Source of the DNA: Erythrobacter sp. EC-HK427
GTDB taxonomy: Bacteria; Pseudomonadota; Alphaproteobacteria; Sphingomonadales; Sphingomonadaceae
Direction of reading: 5' to 3'
Length of the DNA stretch: 64,000 nucleotides
Assembly (NCBI RefSeq): GCF_902498745.1
Contig: NZ_LR701479.1
Coordinates: 2,807,060-2,871,059, forward strand
The notes below the pieces were generated by a model. That model ran no database searches, had not been told where the DNA came from, and saw only the letters and a list, made by a program, of their open reading frames with translations. How positions within the stretch are numbered: position 1 is the first letter of the stretch; each line of letters opens with the position of its first letter. The position numbers and the translations under genes were made by a program. Below, piece by piece: positions 26,246-35,110 of the stretch.

Positions 26246-26442
26246 AGCGGCGCTCTCCATGCCGCCCGGGCGCTGGCGGGGCAAGCGCGATCTGGTTCAG
26301 GCAGAGGGCAGCCAACCTTAACGAATGACTACGCAAGCGGTTCAGAGACCGGTCAGGCAGCGCCCGATAGGAACCGTGTGTTGTTAACCGTATCAGCGCC
26401 GCAGCACTCGGGCGGAATTGGTCACTTTGGGGAGAAGTTGCG

Positions 26443-27510
26443 ATGCAACTCGAACACCTGTTGAAATCGAGCGCGATGGCCGCGCTCGCCGCCGTGATGC
26501 TGGCTCCCGCCACACCGGCTGCCGCTGCCGAGACCAGCTCTGCGGCAAATGCCAGCGAAAGCGTAATGCACGACCGGCAGGATCGCCGGGGTGCCCGGCA
26601 GGAACGCCGCGGTGGCAACCGCGAAGCGCGGCAGGAACGCCGTGGCGGCAACCGTGAGGCACGGCAACAGCGCCGCTCCGATGCCACCGGCGGCGAGCAG
26701 AGGCGTGCCCCGCGCGAAACCCCCACGGTGGAACGCCGCGCGGTCGAACGCACGGTGGAGCGGCGGCAGGAACGTCGCGCCGATAACCGTCAGGAACGTC
26801 GTGCCGAAACCCGGCAGGAGCGCCGGGCTGACAACCGTCAGGAGCGCCGTGCGGATAACCGGCAGGAACGTCGCGCCGATACCCGGCAGGAACGTCGCGC
26901 CGATACCCGGCAGGAACGTCGCGCCGATACCCGGCAGGAACGCCGGACCGATCGCCGTGTAGAACGGCGCGATGATCGCCGTGACAATCGCTGGGAACGG
27001 CGGGACGACCGCGCGGACCGGCGCGATGATCGCCGCGATGATCGCCGGGCAGACCGCCGCCAAGATCGCGCCGAGGAACGCGCCGTGGGCCGGGTCATCG
27101 GCCGCGAAGATCGCCGTTATGACCGCCGCGTCGATCGCCGCGAAACCTATCGTGACGGTTACCGCGAAGGCCGCCGCGATGCGCGCCAAGATTACCGCCG
27201 GTGGGATCGCAATGATTGGCGGCGCAACAACCGCTATGACTGGAATTCGTACCGCTATCGCAACCAGAACACCTATCGCATCGGCCGCTATTATGCGCCC
27301 TACCGCGATTACCGCTATCGCCGCCTGAGCATCGGCTTCTTCCTCGATACCGTGTTCTTTGGTGACCGCTACTGGATCAACGATCCGTGGCAGTATCGCC
27401 TGCCCGCAGTCTACGGCCCCTATCGCTGGGTACGCTATTACGACGATGTGCTGCTGGTCGATATCTACACCGGCGAAGTGGTCGACGTGGTCTACGACTT
27501 CTTCTGGTAA
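26443..27510 (+). CDS. RcnB-family periplasmic protein with Arg-rich repeats
   Basis: 355 residues. A signal peptide (AMAALAAVMLAPATPAAAAE) is followed by about 200 residues dominated by Arg, Glu, Asp and Gln, including eight 8-residue units of RQERRADN type (residues 108-171). The C-terminal 110 residues (NRYDWNSYRYRNQNTYRIG, then a Tyr-rich stretch to YTGEVVDVVYDFFW) form an RcnB-like domain; E. coli RcnB is a small periplasmic protein needed for nickel/cobalt homeostasis. The Arg-rich part is probably disordered and could bind anionic polymers such as LPS or nucleic acid, which is inference. The ATG lies behind GGGGAGAAG. Confidence 0.8.
   Translation: MQLEHLLKSSAMAALAAVMLAPATPAAAAETSSAANASESVMHDRQDRRGARQERRGGNREARQERRGGNREARQQRRSDATGGEQRRAPRETPTVERRAVERTVERRQERRADNRQERRAETRQERRADNRQERRADNRQERRADTRQERRADTRQERRADTRQERRTDRRVERRDDRRDNRWERRDDRADRRDDRRDDRRADRRQDRAEERAVGRVIGREDRRYDRRVDRRETYRDGYREGRRDARQDYRRWDRNDWRRNNRYDWNSYRYRNQNTYRIGRYYAPYRDYRYRRLSIGFFLDTVFFGDRYWINDPWQYRLPAVYGPYRWVRYYDDVLLVDIYTGEVVDVVYDFFW
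26764..26955 (+). repeat. 24-bp in-frame tandem repeat in the RcnB-like gene
   Basis: Eight copies of a 24-bp unit encode RQERRADN and close variants. Copies five to seven are identical at DNA level (unit containing CGTCGCGCCGATACCCGG), so expansion or contraction by slippage is likely and would keep the frame. There are no unique spacers, so this is not CRISPR. Confidence 0.9.
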
Positions 27511-27638
27511 GCCGCTCTCCCGACATTGTCGGCGCGAGTGGCCGGCAATGGCCCTCCGGCTCTCAGCGCAGAGCCGGAGGGTTTCGCGCATCTATTGGGG
27601 CTTGCCTCCCGCCCGAGAGTTTGGAAGATGCCGCTCCG

Positions 27639-28322
27639 ATGACCAGCGAAGCAAAAAGCAAATATCCGGCGAATTACGGCCAGTCGCGGCTGAAGCGGGT
27701 GGGCGATGCCGTGCGCCAGCGGCTCGAAGCCAATCCGGAAGCCTACAAGGTGCCCGTCGATGGGGTGGAACTGTTCGCAGTCGGCGATTTCATGTCGCCC
27801 GCCGAATGCGCCAAGATGTGCGAGTTGATCGATGCGACCGCGCGGCCCAGCCAGGTCTTCGATCTCGATTATTCGGACGGTTATCGCACAAGCTATTCGG
27901 GCGATGTCGATCCGTATGATCCCTTCGTGAAGAAGATCAACCGGCGGATCGACGATCTGATGGATATCGATTCCGCATTTGGCGAGAACATCCAGGGCCA
28001 GCGGTATCTGCCGGGGCAGGAGTTCAAACCGCATCACGACTGGTTCCATCCCAACACCAGCTATTGGGACAGCGAAATCGGCCGCGGCGGGCAGCGCAGC
28101 TACACGACGATGGTGTTCCTGAACGAGGTCGAGGCAGGTGGGACGACCGATTTTGTCGATCTCGGCATTTCGCTCGCGCCCAAGCCCGGCGTTCTGCTGG
28201 CGTGGAACAACACCGATGCGAACGGGCTGGTGAACCACAAGACGCTACACGCGGGCCGCCCGGTGATTGCCGGGGCGAAATACATCATCACCAAGTGGTA
28301 CCGCGCGGAGTCGTGGGTTTAG
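27639..28322 (+). CDS. Prolyl 4-hydroxylase-like 2OG-Fe(II) oxygenase
   Basis: 227 residues from ATG 27639. The double-stranded beta-helix core shows GQRYLPGQEFKPHHDWFHP with the HxD iron ligands, YTTMVFLNEVEAGGTTDF, and NHKTLHAGRPVIAGAKYIITKWYR with the distal His and the basic residue that binds 2-oxoglutarate. It is closest to the P4Hc class that hydroxylates prolyl residues in peptides or proteins. The substrate is unknown. It converges with lysS, the two stop codons being 3 bp apart. Confidence 0.9.
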   Translation: MTSEAKSKYPANYGQSRLKRVGDAVRQRLEANPEAYKVPVDGVELFAVGDFMSPAECAKMCELIDATARPSQVFDLDYSDGYRTSYSGDVDPYDPFVKKINRRIDDLMDIDSAFGENIQGQRYLPGQEFKPHHDWFHPNTSYWDSEIGRGGQRSYTTMVFLNEVEAGGTTDFVDLGISLAPKPGVLLAWNNTDANGLVNHKTLHAGRPVIAGAKYIITKWYRAESWV

Positions 28323-28325
28323 GCC

Positions 28326-29954
28326 TTAGCGCGCCAAAGCCTCGGCGATCAGCTTGCGGCTGTTCTCCACGCCATACAGCGCGATGAAGCTGCCCATGCG
28401 CGGGCCCTGGGCGGAGCCGAGCAGGGTTTCGTATTGCGCCTTGAACCAGTCGCGCAGCGATTCGAAACCAAAGGCTTCGACCTTGCCGATTTCGTAGACG
28501 ATGGTCTGCAAATCCTCTGCCGACATATCCGCGGGCACCTCGGCGAGCCGCGCATCGAGCGCGCGCAAGGCCGCCGCCTCGTTCGCCGCCGGAGCCCGCT
28601 TGACGAGCGTCGGGGCGACGAAATCGTGGTTATAGGCGAGCGCCTTGCCCACCAACACATCGAGATCGGGATGCGATTCGGGGCGCGCATCCTCGACGTA
28701 ATTGCCGAGGTAGGACCAGACCTGATCGCGGTCAGCCTCTGCCCCAAGCACGCCCACGAGATTGAGCAGCAGGCCGTAAGTGACCGGCAGCGTATCGCCC
28801 GCCCCCACAGGCGGCTGCGCGCCGCTTTCGTCCTTCACCCGGAGCAGGTTCCACGCCGGATTTCCCAATTGCTTGTCAACGGGTTGCTCGGGAATGCTCG
28901 CACGGAATTGCCAGTACTCGTCCACCGCGCGCGGGATCACGCCGACGTGCAGCTGCTTGGCGCTTTTGGGGTTGGCGTAGATGTAATGGCCAAGGCTTTC
29001 CTCGCTGCCATAGGTCAGCCATTCCTCAATCGTCAGGCCGTTGCCCTTGGACTTGGAAATCTTCTCGCCATTGGCATCGAGGAACAGCTCGTAAATCAGG
29101 CCCTCGGGCTTGTTCCCGCCGAGCACGCGGGCGATCTTGCCCGATTGCACGCCGGTGTCGGTCAGATCCTTGCCATACATCTCGTAGTCGACACCCAGTG
29201 CGACCCAGCGCATGGCGAAATCGACTTTCCATTGCAGCTTGGACATCCCGCCCAGCGCGCTTTGCTCGATCACCGCGCCGTCTTCGTCCGTAAACCGCAC
29301 TATTCCCGCATCGGCATCGACGACTTCTACGGGAACCTGCAACACATGGCCGGTGGTCGGGCTGATCGGCATGATCGGCGCGTAAGTCGCCGCGCGCTCT
29401 GCCCGAAGAGTCGGGAGCATGATGTCGAGGATCGCTTGATTGTTCCGCAACACACCCCGCAGCGCATCGTCGAACGCACCCGAATTGTACTGGCTGGAAC
29501 TGGCGACGAACTCGTAATCGAAGCCGAAGCGGTCGAGGAAGTCGCGCAGCATCGCATTGTTGTGCGCGGCGAAACTTTCGAACTTCTCGAACGGATCGGG
29601 AATGCGGCTCAGCGGCTTGTGGAGGTTTTCCGCCAGCATGGCCTTGTTGGGCACATTGTCGGGCACTTTGCGCAGGCCGTCCATATCGTCGGAGAAGGCG
29701 ACCAGCCGCGTGGGTGCGGGGTTGCCGTGTTTGTCCGCCGCGACGATTTCGTACGCCTTGCGAACGAGCGTGGTGCGCAGCACTTCCTGGAAGGTGCCGA
29801 TATGCGGCAGGCCTGACGGGCCGTAACCGGTCTCGAACAGCACCGGCGCGCCGTCTGGCTTCCCGCCGGGATAGCGTTTGGCGAGCCGCTGTGCCTCCTG
29901 AAAGGGCCAGGCTTTGGACGTGCGGGCGGCGTTGATCAGGTCTGCGTCAAACAT
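28326..29954 (-). CDS. lysS: Class I lysyl-tRNA synthetase
   Basis: 542 residues from ATG 29954. The class I signatures GYGPSGLPHIGT (HIGH-like) and KISKSKGNG (KMSKS-like) are present, so this is the class I enzyme typical of archaea and many alphaproteobacteria (also named lysK), not the class II enzyme. It charges tRNA-Lys with lysine. The conserved VAFSDDMDGLRKVPDNVPN and EMYGKDLTDTG segments support the call. No second lysyl-tRNA synthetase is visible in the window. Confidence 0.96.
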   Translation of the reverse strand: MFDADLINAARTSKAWPFQEAQRLAKRYPGGKPDGAPVLFETGYGPSGLPHIGTFQEVLRTTLVRKAYEIVAADKHGNPAPTRLVAFSDDMDGLRKVPDNVPNKAMLAENLHKPLSRIPDPFEKFESFAAHNNAMLRDFLDRFGFDYEFVASSSQYNSGAFDDALRGVLRNNQAILDIMLPTLRAERAATYAPIMPISPTTGHVLQVPVEVVDADAGIVRFTDEDGAVIEQSALGGMSKLQWKVDFAMRWVALGVDYEMYGKDLTDTGVQSGKIARVLGGNKPEGLIYELFLDANGEKISKSKGNGLTIEEWLTYGSEESLGHYIYANPKSAKQLHVGVIPRAVDEYWQFRASIPEQPVDKQLGNPAWNLLRVKDESGAQPPVGAGDTLPVTYGLLLNLVGVLGAEADRDQVWSYLGNYVEDARPESHPDLDVLVGKALAYNHDFVAPTLVKRAPAANEAAALRALDARLAEVPADMSAEDLQTIVYEIGKVEAFGFESLRDWFKAQYETLLGSAQGPRMGSFIALYGVENSRKLIAEALAR

Positions 29955-30008
29955 AGGGCCAAGCCCTTCGCGCAAAGCCGCGTCTGCTGCAAGAGCGAAG
30001 GCGCGGGG

Positions 30009-30899
30009 CTAACTCCAGTCGAAGGTGATGCTGCCCTTCACCACGGGTCGCTGGCGGGCGGCCTCGCGCTCGGCCGCGATGCGGCGCGCTTCGGCCTCGG
30101 CGCGGAGTTTCGCGGCGAGATTGGTGGTGACGAGCCCGCTACCGGCTGCCGGAGTGGCGGGCATAGAGGGAGCAGGACTGGCACTGCGCGGGCGGATCGA
30201 GACGAGGCTGGCGGGGTCAAAGGTCGGCTGCGGCAATTCGAGGATCGGTTCGGGCGCGGGTTCGGCGGGTTCAGCGGGCGCGGGTGCCGGTTCGGAATGC
30301 GGCAGCACTTGCGCAGCCGGCTCGGCCGGCGGGGAAGCGCGGCGGCGCAGAAGCAGCCAGCCGAATGCCGCCGCCAGCAATGCGCCAAGCAGCATGAGCC
30401 ATGGCCAGCCGAACCTGTCGCTGGTTGCTCCGGCATCGGGCACAGCAGCGGTCGGGACTTCGGGCGCGGATATTGCCTCTCCCGCTTCCACCGGCACCGC
30501 CTCGCGCTCCGGCACAACCCTGCTGACTACCGCTGAAACTGCGGCCTCTTCCGCCTCCGCCACAGGATCGGGCGAAGCAGTGAGCGTTGGCGCAGCCGTC
30601 GGGCGCGACGACGGTTGCGAGCGGGGCGGCGAAGCAGCCTCGACCGGCGCGGCGGCGCGCGTCGGGGTCTGGGATGGCGCAGTTCTTGGCGTAGCCGTCG
30701 GCGCAGGCGTCGGCGTCGCCGCGCGCACCGGCTGCGAACCCAGCGTCGGCCCTTCAGCAGCAGGCTGCGTGCCCTCCCCCGGTGGCAAGCGGAAATCGCT
30801 TGGCGCGATCGGCGGCGGCGGCGATGTCTCCTGCGCCCACGCGGGCGCGCAGGGCAGCAGCGCCGCAGCAAGTGCAGTCAGGACAAGGGGCATACGCAT
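30009..30899 (-). CDS. Hypothetical Pro/Ala-rich membrane protein with signal peptide
   Basis: 296 residues from ATG 30899. A signal peptide (LTALAAALLPCAPAWAQ) is followed by a Pro/Thr/Ala-rich low-complexity region (about 25-170), one clear membrane segment (WPWLMLLGALLAAAFGWLLLRRR) and a cytoplasmic Pro-rich tail ending in a helix rich in Arg, Glu and Ala. No catalytic domain is recognised. A tether or scaffold of the envelope is plausible. It is divergent from the helicase gene. Confidence 0.7.
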   Translation of the reverse strand: MRMPLVLTALAAALLPCAPAWAQETSPPPPIAPSDFRLPPGEGTQPAAEGPTLGSQPVRAATPTPAPTATPRTAPSQTPTRAAAPVEAASPPRSQPSSRPTAAPTLTASPDPVAEAEEAAVSAVVSRVVPEREAVPVEAGEAISAPEVPTAAVPDAGATSDRFGWPWLMLLGALLAAAFGWLLLRRRASPPAEPAAQVLPHSEPAPAPAEPAEPAPEPILELPQPTFDPASLVSIRPRSASPAPSMPATPAAGSGLVTTNLAAKLRAEAEARRIAAEREAARQRPVVKGSITFDWS

Positions 30900-31074
30900 G
30901 ACGATGACAGTTATAGTCGCAGCCTGTTGCACTTTGCATGAACGACTGTTCAGAATGTGCCGCGCCGCGCCGAAACGTCCCGATGGTGCGGCGAAGGCGC
31001 AGCGGGAATGCAAATCGGGCATGGGCGCAAAGCCGATGTTTACTTTCCGTTCTCTTGCGCAATATTGGTCGGCG

Positions 31075-33807
31075 ATGCCTGCCCAACCGCTACCCCTCCC
31101 CGCGCTCCACGCCAGCCATGCCGGAAGCTGGGTGCGTACCGCCAACGGGGTGACGCAGGGTCTATCCTCAGGGCAGGCGGTGATGGCGGCGGCGGATACA
31201 CCGCACCTGCTCCTCAACGCGCCTTTGGTGGCGACACGATTGGGCTATCCCGACCTCTCGGGGCTCGATCTGTTGGAGCTGTTCGCCTTCGTCCACCCTG
31301 CCCGCTTCTGTGTGCCGACGCCGAAGGGGCTGGCGCACGCGTTGGGGCTGGAGGAGCCGGAGGATGGCGCGGATGTGCCTGCTTTCCTGCAAATGGCTGC
31401 GGGCGTGTTGCTGGAACATTGCGAAGATACCGGTTGGGCGGAGCGCTCAGGCGCATGGAGCAGCCTCGATTCGCTCGCCCGGCTGCGCTGGCCGTGGGCG
31501 CCCGTGCTGAAACCCCACGTCGCCAAGCCCACCATAGCGGAGAAATGGCTGTTCTCGCGCCTGCCCGAATGGGAAGAAGCCGCCGAGCGCCCGCAGCCCG
31601 CACAAGTCTCACTCGGCGAGGCCGAAGTGCTGGGCCAATTGGCAGCCCTCACCGGGAAAGGCGCGGAATATCGCGAAGGCCAGCGCGATTATGCCAGCGC
31701 CGTGGGAAGCATCTTCGCGCCGCGCGACAAGCATGCACGCCCGCACCTGCTGCTTGCCGAAGCGGGAACGGGGATCGGCAAGACGCTGGGCTATCTCGCG
31801 CCGTCCTCGCTCTGGGCGGAGAAGGCGACCGGCACGGTCTGGGTCAGCACCTATACCAAGAACCTGCAACGCCAATTGCGCGCCGAAAGCCGCCGCGCAT
31901 GGCCCGAACAGCGCAGCGACGGCAGCCAGCCGGTCGTGGTGCGCAAGGGGCGGGAGAATTACCTCTGCCTGCTCAATCTGGAAGACGCGATGCAGGGCGG
32001 CTTCGGCGGGCGCGCGGCGGTGCTGGCGCAATTGGTGGCGCGCTGGGCGGCCTATAGCCAGGACGGCGACATGATCGGCGGCGATCTGCCCGGCTGGCTC
32101 GGCACGCTCTTCCGCAACCGCGCTATCCGTTCCCTAACCGACCAGCGCGGCGAGTGCATCTATGCCGGCTGCCCGCATTACCGGAAGTGCTTTATCGAAC
32201 GCGCCGCGCGAGCGTCCGCGCAGGCCGATCTCGTCATCGCCAACCACGCTTTGGTGATGGTCAATGCTGCGCGAGGCCGTGATCATGCGCAGCGCCCCAC
32301 GCGCATCATTTTTGACGAAGGCCACCACGTTTTCGATGCCGCCGACAGCACCTTCTCCGCCGCGCTGAGCGGGCAGGAGGCCATCGAACTGCGGCGCTGG
32401 ATCATCGGGCCGGAGAAAGGCAGCAAGGGGCGCAGGCGCGGCCTTTCCGCGCGTCTTGCCGATGTCGCCAGCTATGACGAGGCAGGCGGCGAAGCGATCG
32501 AGGCGGCGCGCGATGCTGCGCTCGCGCTGCCCGGCGATGGCTGGCTGGGGCGGATTGCCGAGAACGCGCCCTCTGGCGAGATCGAGGAACTGCTCGCCGC
32601 CGTGCGCGCCGCGACCTATGCGCGCGACGAAAGCGGCGCGGCGGATGCGGGATACGCCTTGGAGACCGAGGCGGCAGGGCTGGACGGGCGGCTGATCGAG
32701 AAGGCGCAGGCGGCGGCAGAGGCGCTGGGCAAGATCCGTGTGCCCCTCATCAAGCTCGGCCTGCGGCTGGAAGCGATGCTGGAAGACCCGCCCGACTGGC
32801 TCGACGGGCAAGGCCGCGCCCGCATTGAAGGCGCGCGTTTCTCGCTAAGCTGGCGGATCGATACGCTGGCGGCGTGGGAAGCCTTGCTCGGGCGGCTGGG
32901 CGGCCCGGCCGACTCCGAATTTGTCGACTGGCTGGCGGTGGATCGCAACGATGCGCGCGAGTTTGATATCGGCCTTTACCGCCATTTCCTCGATCCGATG
33001 AAACCCTTTGCCAATGCCGTGCTCGACAGTGCGCATGGCGTTATGCTGACCAGCGCCACGCTGACCGACCGGCGCGAGGACGGGCGCGACTGGGCCACTG
33101 CCATCGCCCGCTCCGGCGCGCCGCATATCGCCGTGCAGCCAAAGCTGGCCGAAGCGGAAAGCCCGTTCGATTACGCCAGCAATGCCGAAGTGCTGATCGT
33201 CACCGATGTGCAGAAGGGCGATCTGGCGGGACTCGCGGGTGCCTATGCGCGGATTATCGAGGCGAGCGGGGGCGGGGTGCTGGGCCTGTTCACCGCGATC
33301 CGGCGGCTGCGCAGCGTGCACGGGCGCATTGCAGACCGGCTGGCGCGCGCGGGCTTGCCGCTCTACGCGCAGCACGTCGATCCAATTGATACCGGCACGC
33401 TGGTGGACATTTTCCGCGACGACCCGTCCGCCAGCCTGCTCGGCACCGATGCCCTGCGCGACGGGGTGGATGTGCCGGGTGAATCGCTACGCTGCGTGGT
33501 GATGGAGCAAGTCCCCTGGCCCAAGCCGAGCATCCTCCACCGCGCCCGACGCGCGGCAAACGGCGGCAGCGCCTATGACGATGCGATTATTCGCGGGCGG
33601 TTGGCGCAGGCCTTCGGGCGGCTGATCCGCAGCCGCGATGATCGCGGGCATTTTATCGTCCTCTCCCCCTCTTTCCCCAGCCGCCTGCTTTCCGCCTTCC
33701 CCAAAGGCGTGCCGATAACGCGGTTATCGCTGGACGAGGCTTTACAACGCGTCGCCAGCGGTGTTTCAGGAGCAACCGCCCCGACCAAAGAGGATCAGCC
33801 CACTTGA
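31075..33807 (+). CDS. DinG/XPD-type ATP-dependent DNA helicase
   Basis: 910 residues from ATG 31075 (ATG 31036 and 31021 are in frame). An unassigned N-terminal domain of about 180 residues precedes the helicase core. The Walker A is LLAEAGTGIGKTLGYL (about 227-242), the DEAH box is FDEGHHVF, and a four-Cys pattern (NYLCLLN, then GECIYAGCPHYRKC) predicts the 4Fe-4S cluster of the XPD/DinG class. Later motifs include VMLTSATLTDRRED and AFGRLIRSRDDRGHF. It unwinds 5'-to-3', probably in repair or replication-transcription conflict resolution. Its stop overlaps the start of the SixA-like gene. Confidence 0.93.
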   Translation: MPAQPLPLPALHASHAGSWVRTANGVTQGLSSGQAVMAAADTPHLLLNAPLVATRLGYPDLSGLDLLELFAFVHPARFCVPTPKGLAHALGLEEPEDGADVPAFLQMAAGVLLEHCEDTGWAERSGAWSSLDSLARLRWPWAPVLKPHVAKPTIAEKWLFSRLPEWEEAAERPQPAQVSLGEAEVLGQLAALTGKGAEYREGQRDYASAVGSIFAPRDKHARPHLLLAEAGTGIGKTLGYLAPSSLWAEKATGTVWVSTYTKNLQRQLRAESRRAWPEQRSDGSQPVVVRKGRENYLCLLNLEDAMQGGFGGRAAVLAQLVARWAAYSQDGDMIGGDLPGWLGTLFRNRAIRSLTDQRGECIYAGCPHYRKCFIERAARASAQADLVIANHALVMVNAARGRDHAQRPTRIIFDEGHHVFDAADSTFSAALSGQEAIELRRWIIGPEKGSKGRRRGLSARLADVASYDEAGGEAIEAARDAALALPGDGWLGRIAENAPSGEIEELLAAVRAATYARDESGAADAGYALETEAAGLDGRLIEKAQAAAEALGKIRVPLIKLGLRLEAMLEDPPDWLDGQGRARIEGARFSLSWRIDTLAAWEALLGRLGGPADSEFVDWLAVDRNDAREFDIGLYRHFLDPMKPFANAVLDSAHGVMLTSATLTDRREDGRDWATAIARSGAPHIAVQPKLAEAESPFDYASNAEVLIVTDVQKGDLAGLAGAYARIIEASGGGVLGLFTAIRRLRSVHGRIADRLARAGLPLYAQHVDPIDTGTLVDIFRDDPSASLLGTDALRDGVDVPGESLRCVVMEQVPWPKPSILHRARRAANGGSAYDDAIIRGRLAQAFGRLIRSRDDRGHFIVLSPSFPSRLLSAFPKGVPITRLSLDEALQRVASGVSGATAPTKEDQPT

Positions 33808-34331
33808 AACGCCTCGGCCTGCTGCGCCACGCCAAGTCCGACTGGGACGATATGAGCAAGCGCGATTTCGACCGTGGTCTGAACGACCGTGGCCGTCGCG
33901 GCGCCGCGCTGATGGGTGAGCATATCCGCGAGAGCGGAGCGAAGTGGGATCACATCCTCGCGAGCCCTGCCGAGCGGGTGAAGCGCACGCTGGAAGCCGC
34001 CGATCTGGGGGTAGAAACCTCCTACCGCGAACGCGCCTATCTGGGCGATTCGCCCACGCTGATGGGCCTGCTGCGCGAAATGCCCGACGAATACGATGCG
34101 ATCCTGCTCGCCAGCCACAATCCCGGGATGCAGGAACTGGCGCTCGATCTGGTGCCGGTGGAGGGCGAGAACGCGCTCTACAACGAAGTGATGATGAAAT
34201 ACCCGACCGCGTCCTACGCGGTGCTGGAACTCGACATTGAAAGCTGGGCGGAACTGGACGCGGGATGCGGCCAGCTGGTCCACTTCGCCCGTCCGCGCGA
34301 TCTCGATCCCGAACTGGGACCGGATAGCTAG
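33804..34331 (+). CDS. SixA-like histidine phosphatase
   Basis: 175 residues with a TTG start at 33804 that overlaps the helicase stop (TTGA), behind GAGG. The catalytic RHG-type motif is LLRHAKSDWDD, with the second Arg in ILASPAERVKRTLEAA and the second His in LLASHNPGMQELALDL. Proteins of this group dephosphorylate phosphohistidine on HPt domains or PTS proteins, or act on small phosphate esters. Translational coupling to the helicase gene ensures co-expression, but a shared task is not obvious. Confidence 0.9.
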   Translation: MKRLGLLRHAKSDWDDMSKRDFDRGLNDRGRRGAALMGEHIRESGAKWDHILASPAERVKRTLEAADLGVETSYRERAYLGDSPTLMGLLREMPDEYDAILLASHNPGMQELALDLVPVEGENALYNEVMMKYPTASYAVLELDIESWAELDAGCGQLVHFARPRDLDPELGPDS

Positions 34332-34340
34332 GAGGTTGCT

Positions 34341-34459
34341 TGCGCCGCAGGCAAGCAGATCGGCGCTCACAGAGGCACAGAGGCACAGAGAGGTTGCGCC
34401 ACCTCTCTGTGCCTCTGTGCCTCTGTGAGCGTCAAATTGTTGGCAGTGCCTGCGGCGCA
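34341..34459. repeat. Nested perfect inverted repeats between convergent genes
   Basis: An inner stem has perfect 31-bp arms (34364-34394 and 34401-34431) around a 6-base loop and is itself built of CACAGAGG direct repeats. An outer pair, TGCGCCGCAGGCA at 34341-34353 and TGCCTGCGGCGCA at 34447-34459, is also perfect. The element sits between the stops of the SixA-like gene (+) and tetR (-). It may work as a bidirectional terminator, but its size and symmetry suggest a mobile palindromic unit. Confidence 0.9.
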
Positions 34460-34463
34460 GTAG

Positions 34464-35072
34464 CTACGTCCCGGCTGTCCCCGTCAGCATATCGAGTTGC
34501 CGCTCGACGCTCGACAGGATGCGCTGTGTCCATTCCTCCGGCGCTGCGGGCGGGCCGTAGCCTTGGGCGCGCAGCGCGACATGGCCGTGCACCAACGCGA
34601 ACAGATCGGCGGCCACGCGGCGGTCTTCCCCCGGTGGCAGCGGCAGGCGGGCGACCAGCGCGACCCAGTTGGCGTAATTGTCGAGCAGATGCGCGCGCGC
34701 CTCGCCATCGGGGGTGAAGCCCGCGCTCTCGGGCGCGAACATCAGCCGGTAATGCTGCGGCTGGCTTGTGGCGAGCGCAAGATATTCGGCAGCGGTGGCC
34801 AGAACGGCCGCACGCGGAGACGCCTCCCGCTCTCCCGCCGCCCGCGCCGCCTCGCCCAATTGCGCAAAACCCCGGCGAAACAGAGCATCGAGCAGTCCGT
34901 CTTTGCCCGCGAAGTGCCGGTAAATCCCGATAGTCGACTGCTGCGCCCGCCGCGCGACATCGCGCACCGTCAGGCCTTCGACCGCCTGTTCCTCCAGCGC
35001 ATGGGCCGCCGCTTCGACCAGGAGATCCCGCTTGTGCATAACCGGCGCGCTCTTGACCTTGTCCATTGTCAT
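34464..35072 (-). CDS. TetR family transcriptional regulator
   Basis: 202 residues from ATG 35072 (ATG 35066 is also possible). The N-terminal helix-turn-helix reads RDLLVEAAAHALEEQAVEGLTVRDVARRAQQSTIGIYRHFAGKDGLLDALF, a strong TetR match; the ligand domain (about 80-202) is of the WHG or generic TetR type. It is divergent from an alpha/beta hydrolase gene with a perfect palindrome between them, so local autoregulation and control of the hydrolase are the simplest model. Confidence 0.93.
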   Translation of the reverse strand: MTMDKVKSAPVMHKRDLLVEAAAHALEEQAVEGLTVRDVARRAQQSTIGIYRHFAGKDGLLDALFRRGFAQLGEAARAAGEREASPRAAVLATAAEYLALATSQPQHYRLMFAPESAGFTPDGEARAHLLDNYANWVALVARLPLPPGEDRRVAADLFALVHGHVALRAQGYGPPAAPEEWTQRILSSVERQLDMLTGTAGT

Positions 35073-35079
35073 GCGCCAA

Positions 35080-35096
35080 TGATAACGGCGTTATCA
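35080..35096. promoter_or_regulatory. Probable TetR operator
   Basis: A perfect palindrome TGATAACGGCGTTATCA with 7-bp arms and a 3-base spacer lies 7 bp from the tetR start codon and 14 bp from the hydrolase start. Its position in the divergent promoter and its symmetry fit a TetR dimer site acting on both genes. Confidence 0.8.
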
Positions 35097-35110
35097 TCAA
35101 GGAGGCAAGC

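Noticed and set aside
26764-26955. CRISPR-like array
   Set aside because: The units are contiguous 24-bp coding repeats with no spacers.
30025-31074. Plus-strand in-frame extension of the DinG-type helicase by 350 codons
   Set aside because: It lies antisense to the signal-peptide protein at 30009-30899, and its translation is Ala/Gly/Ser-rich without any domain.
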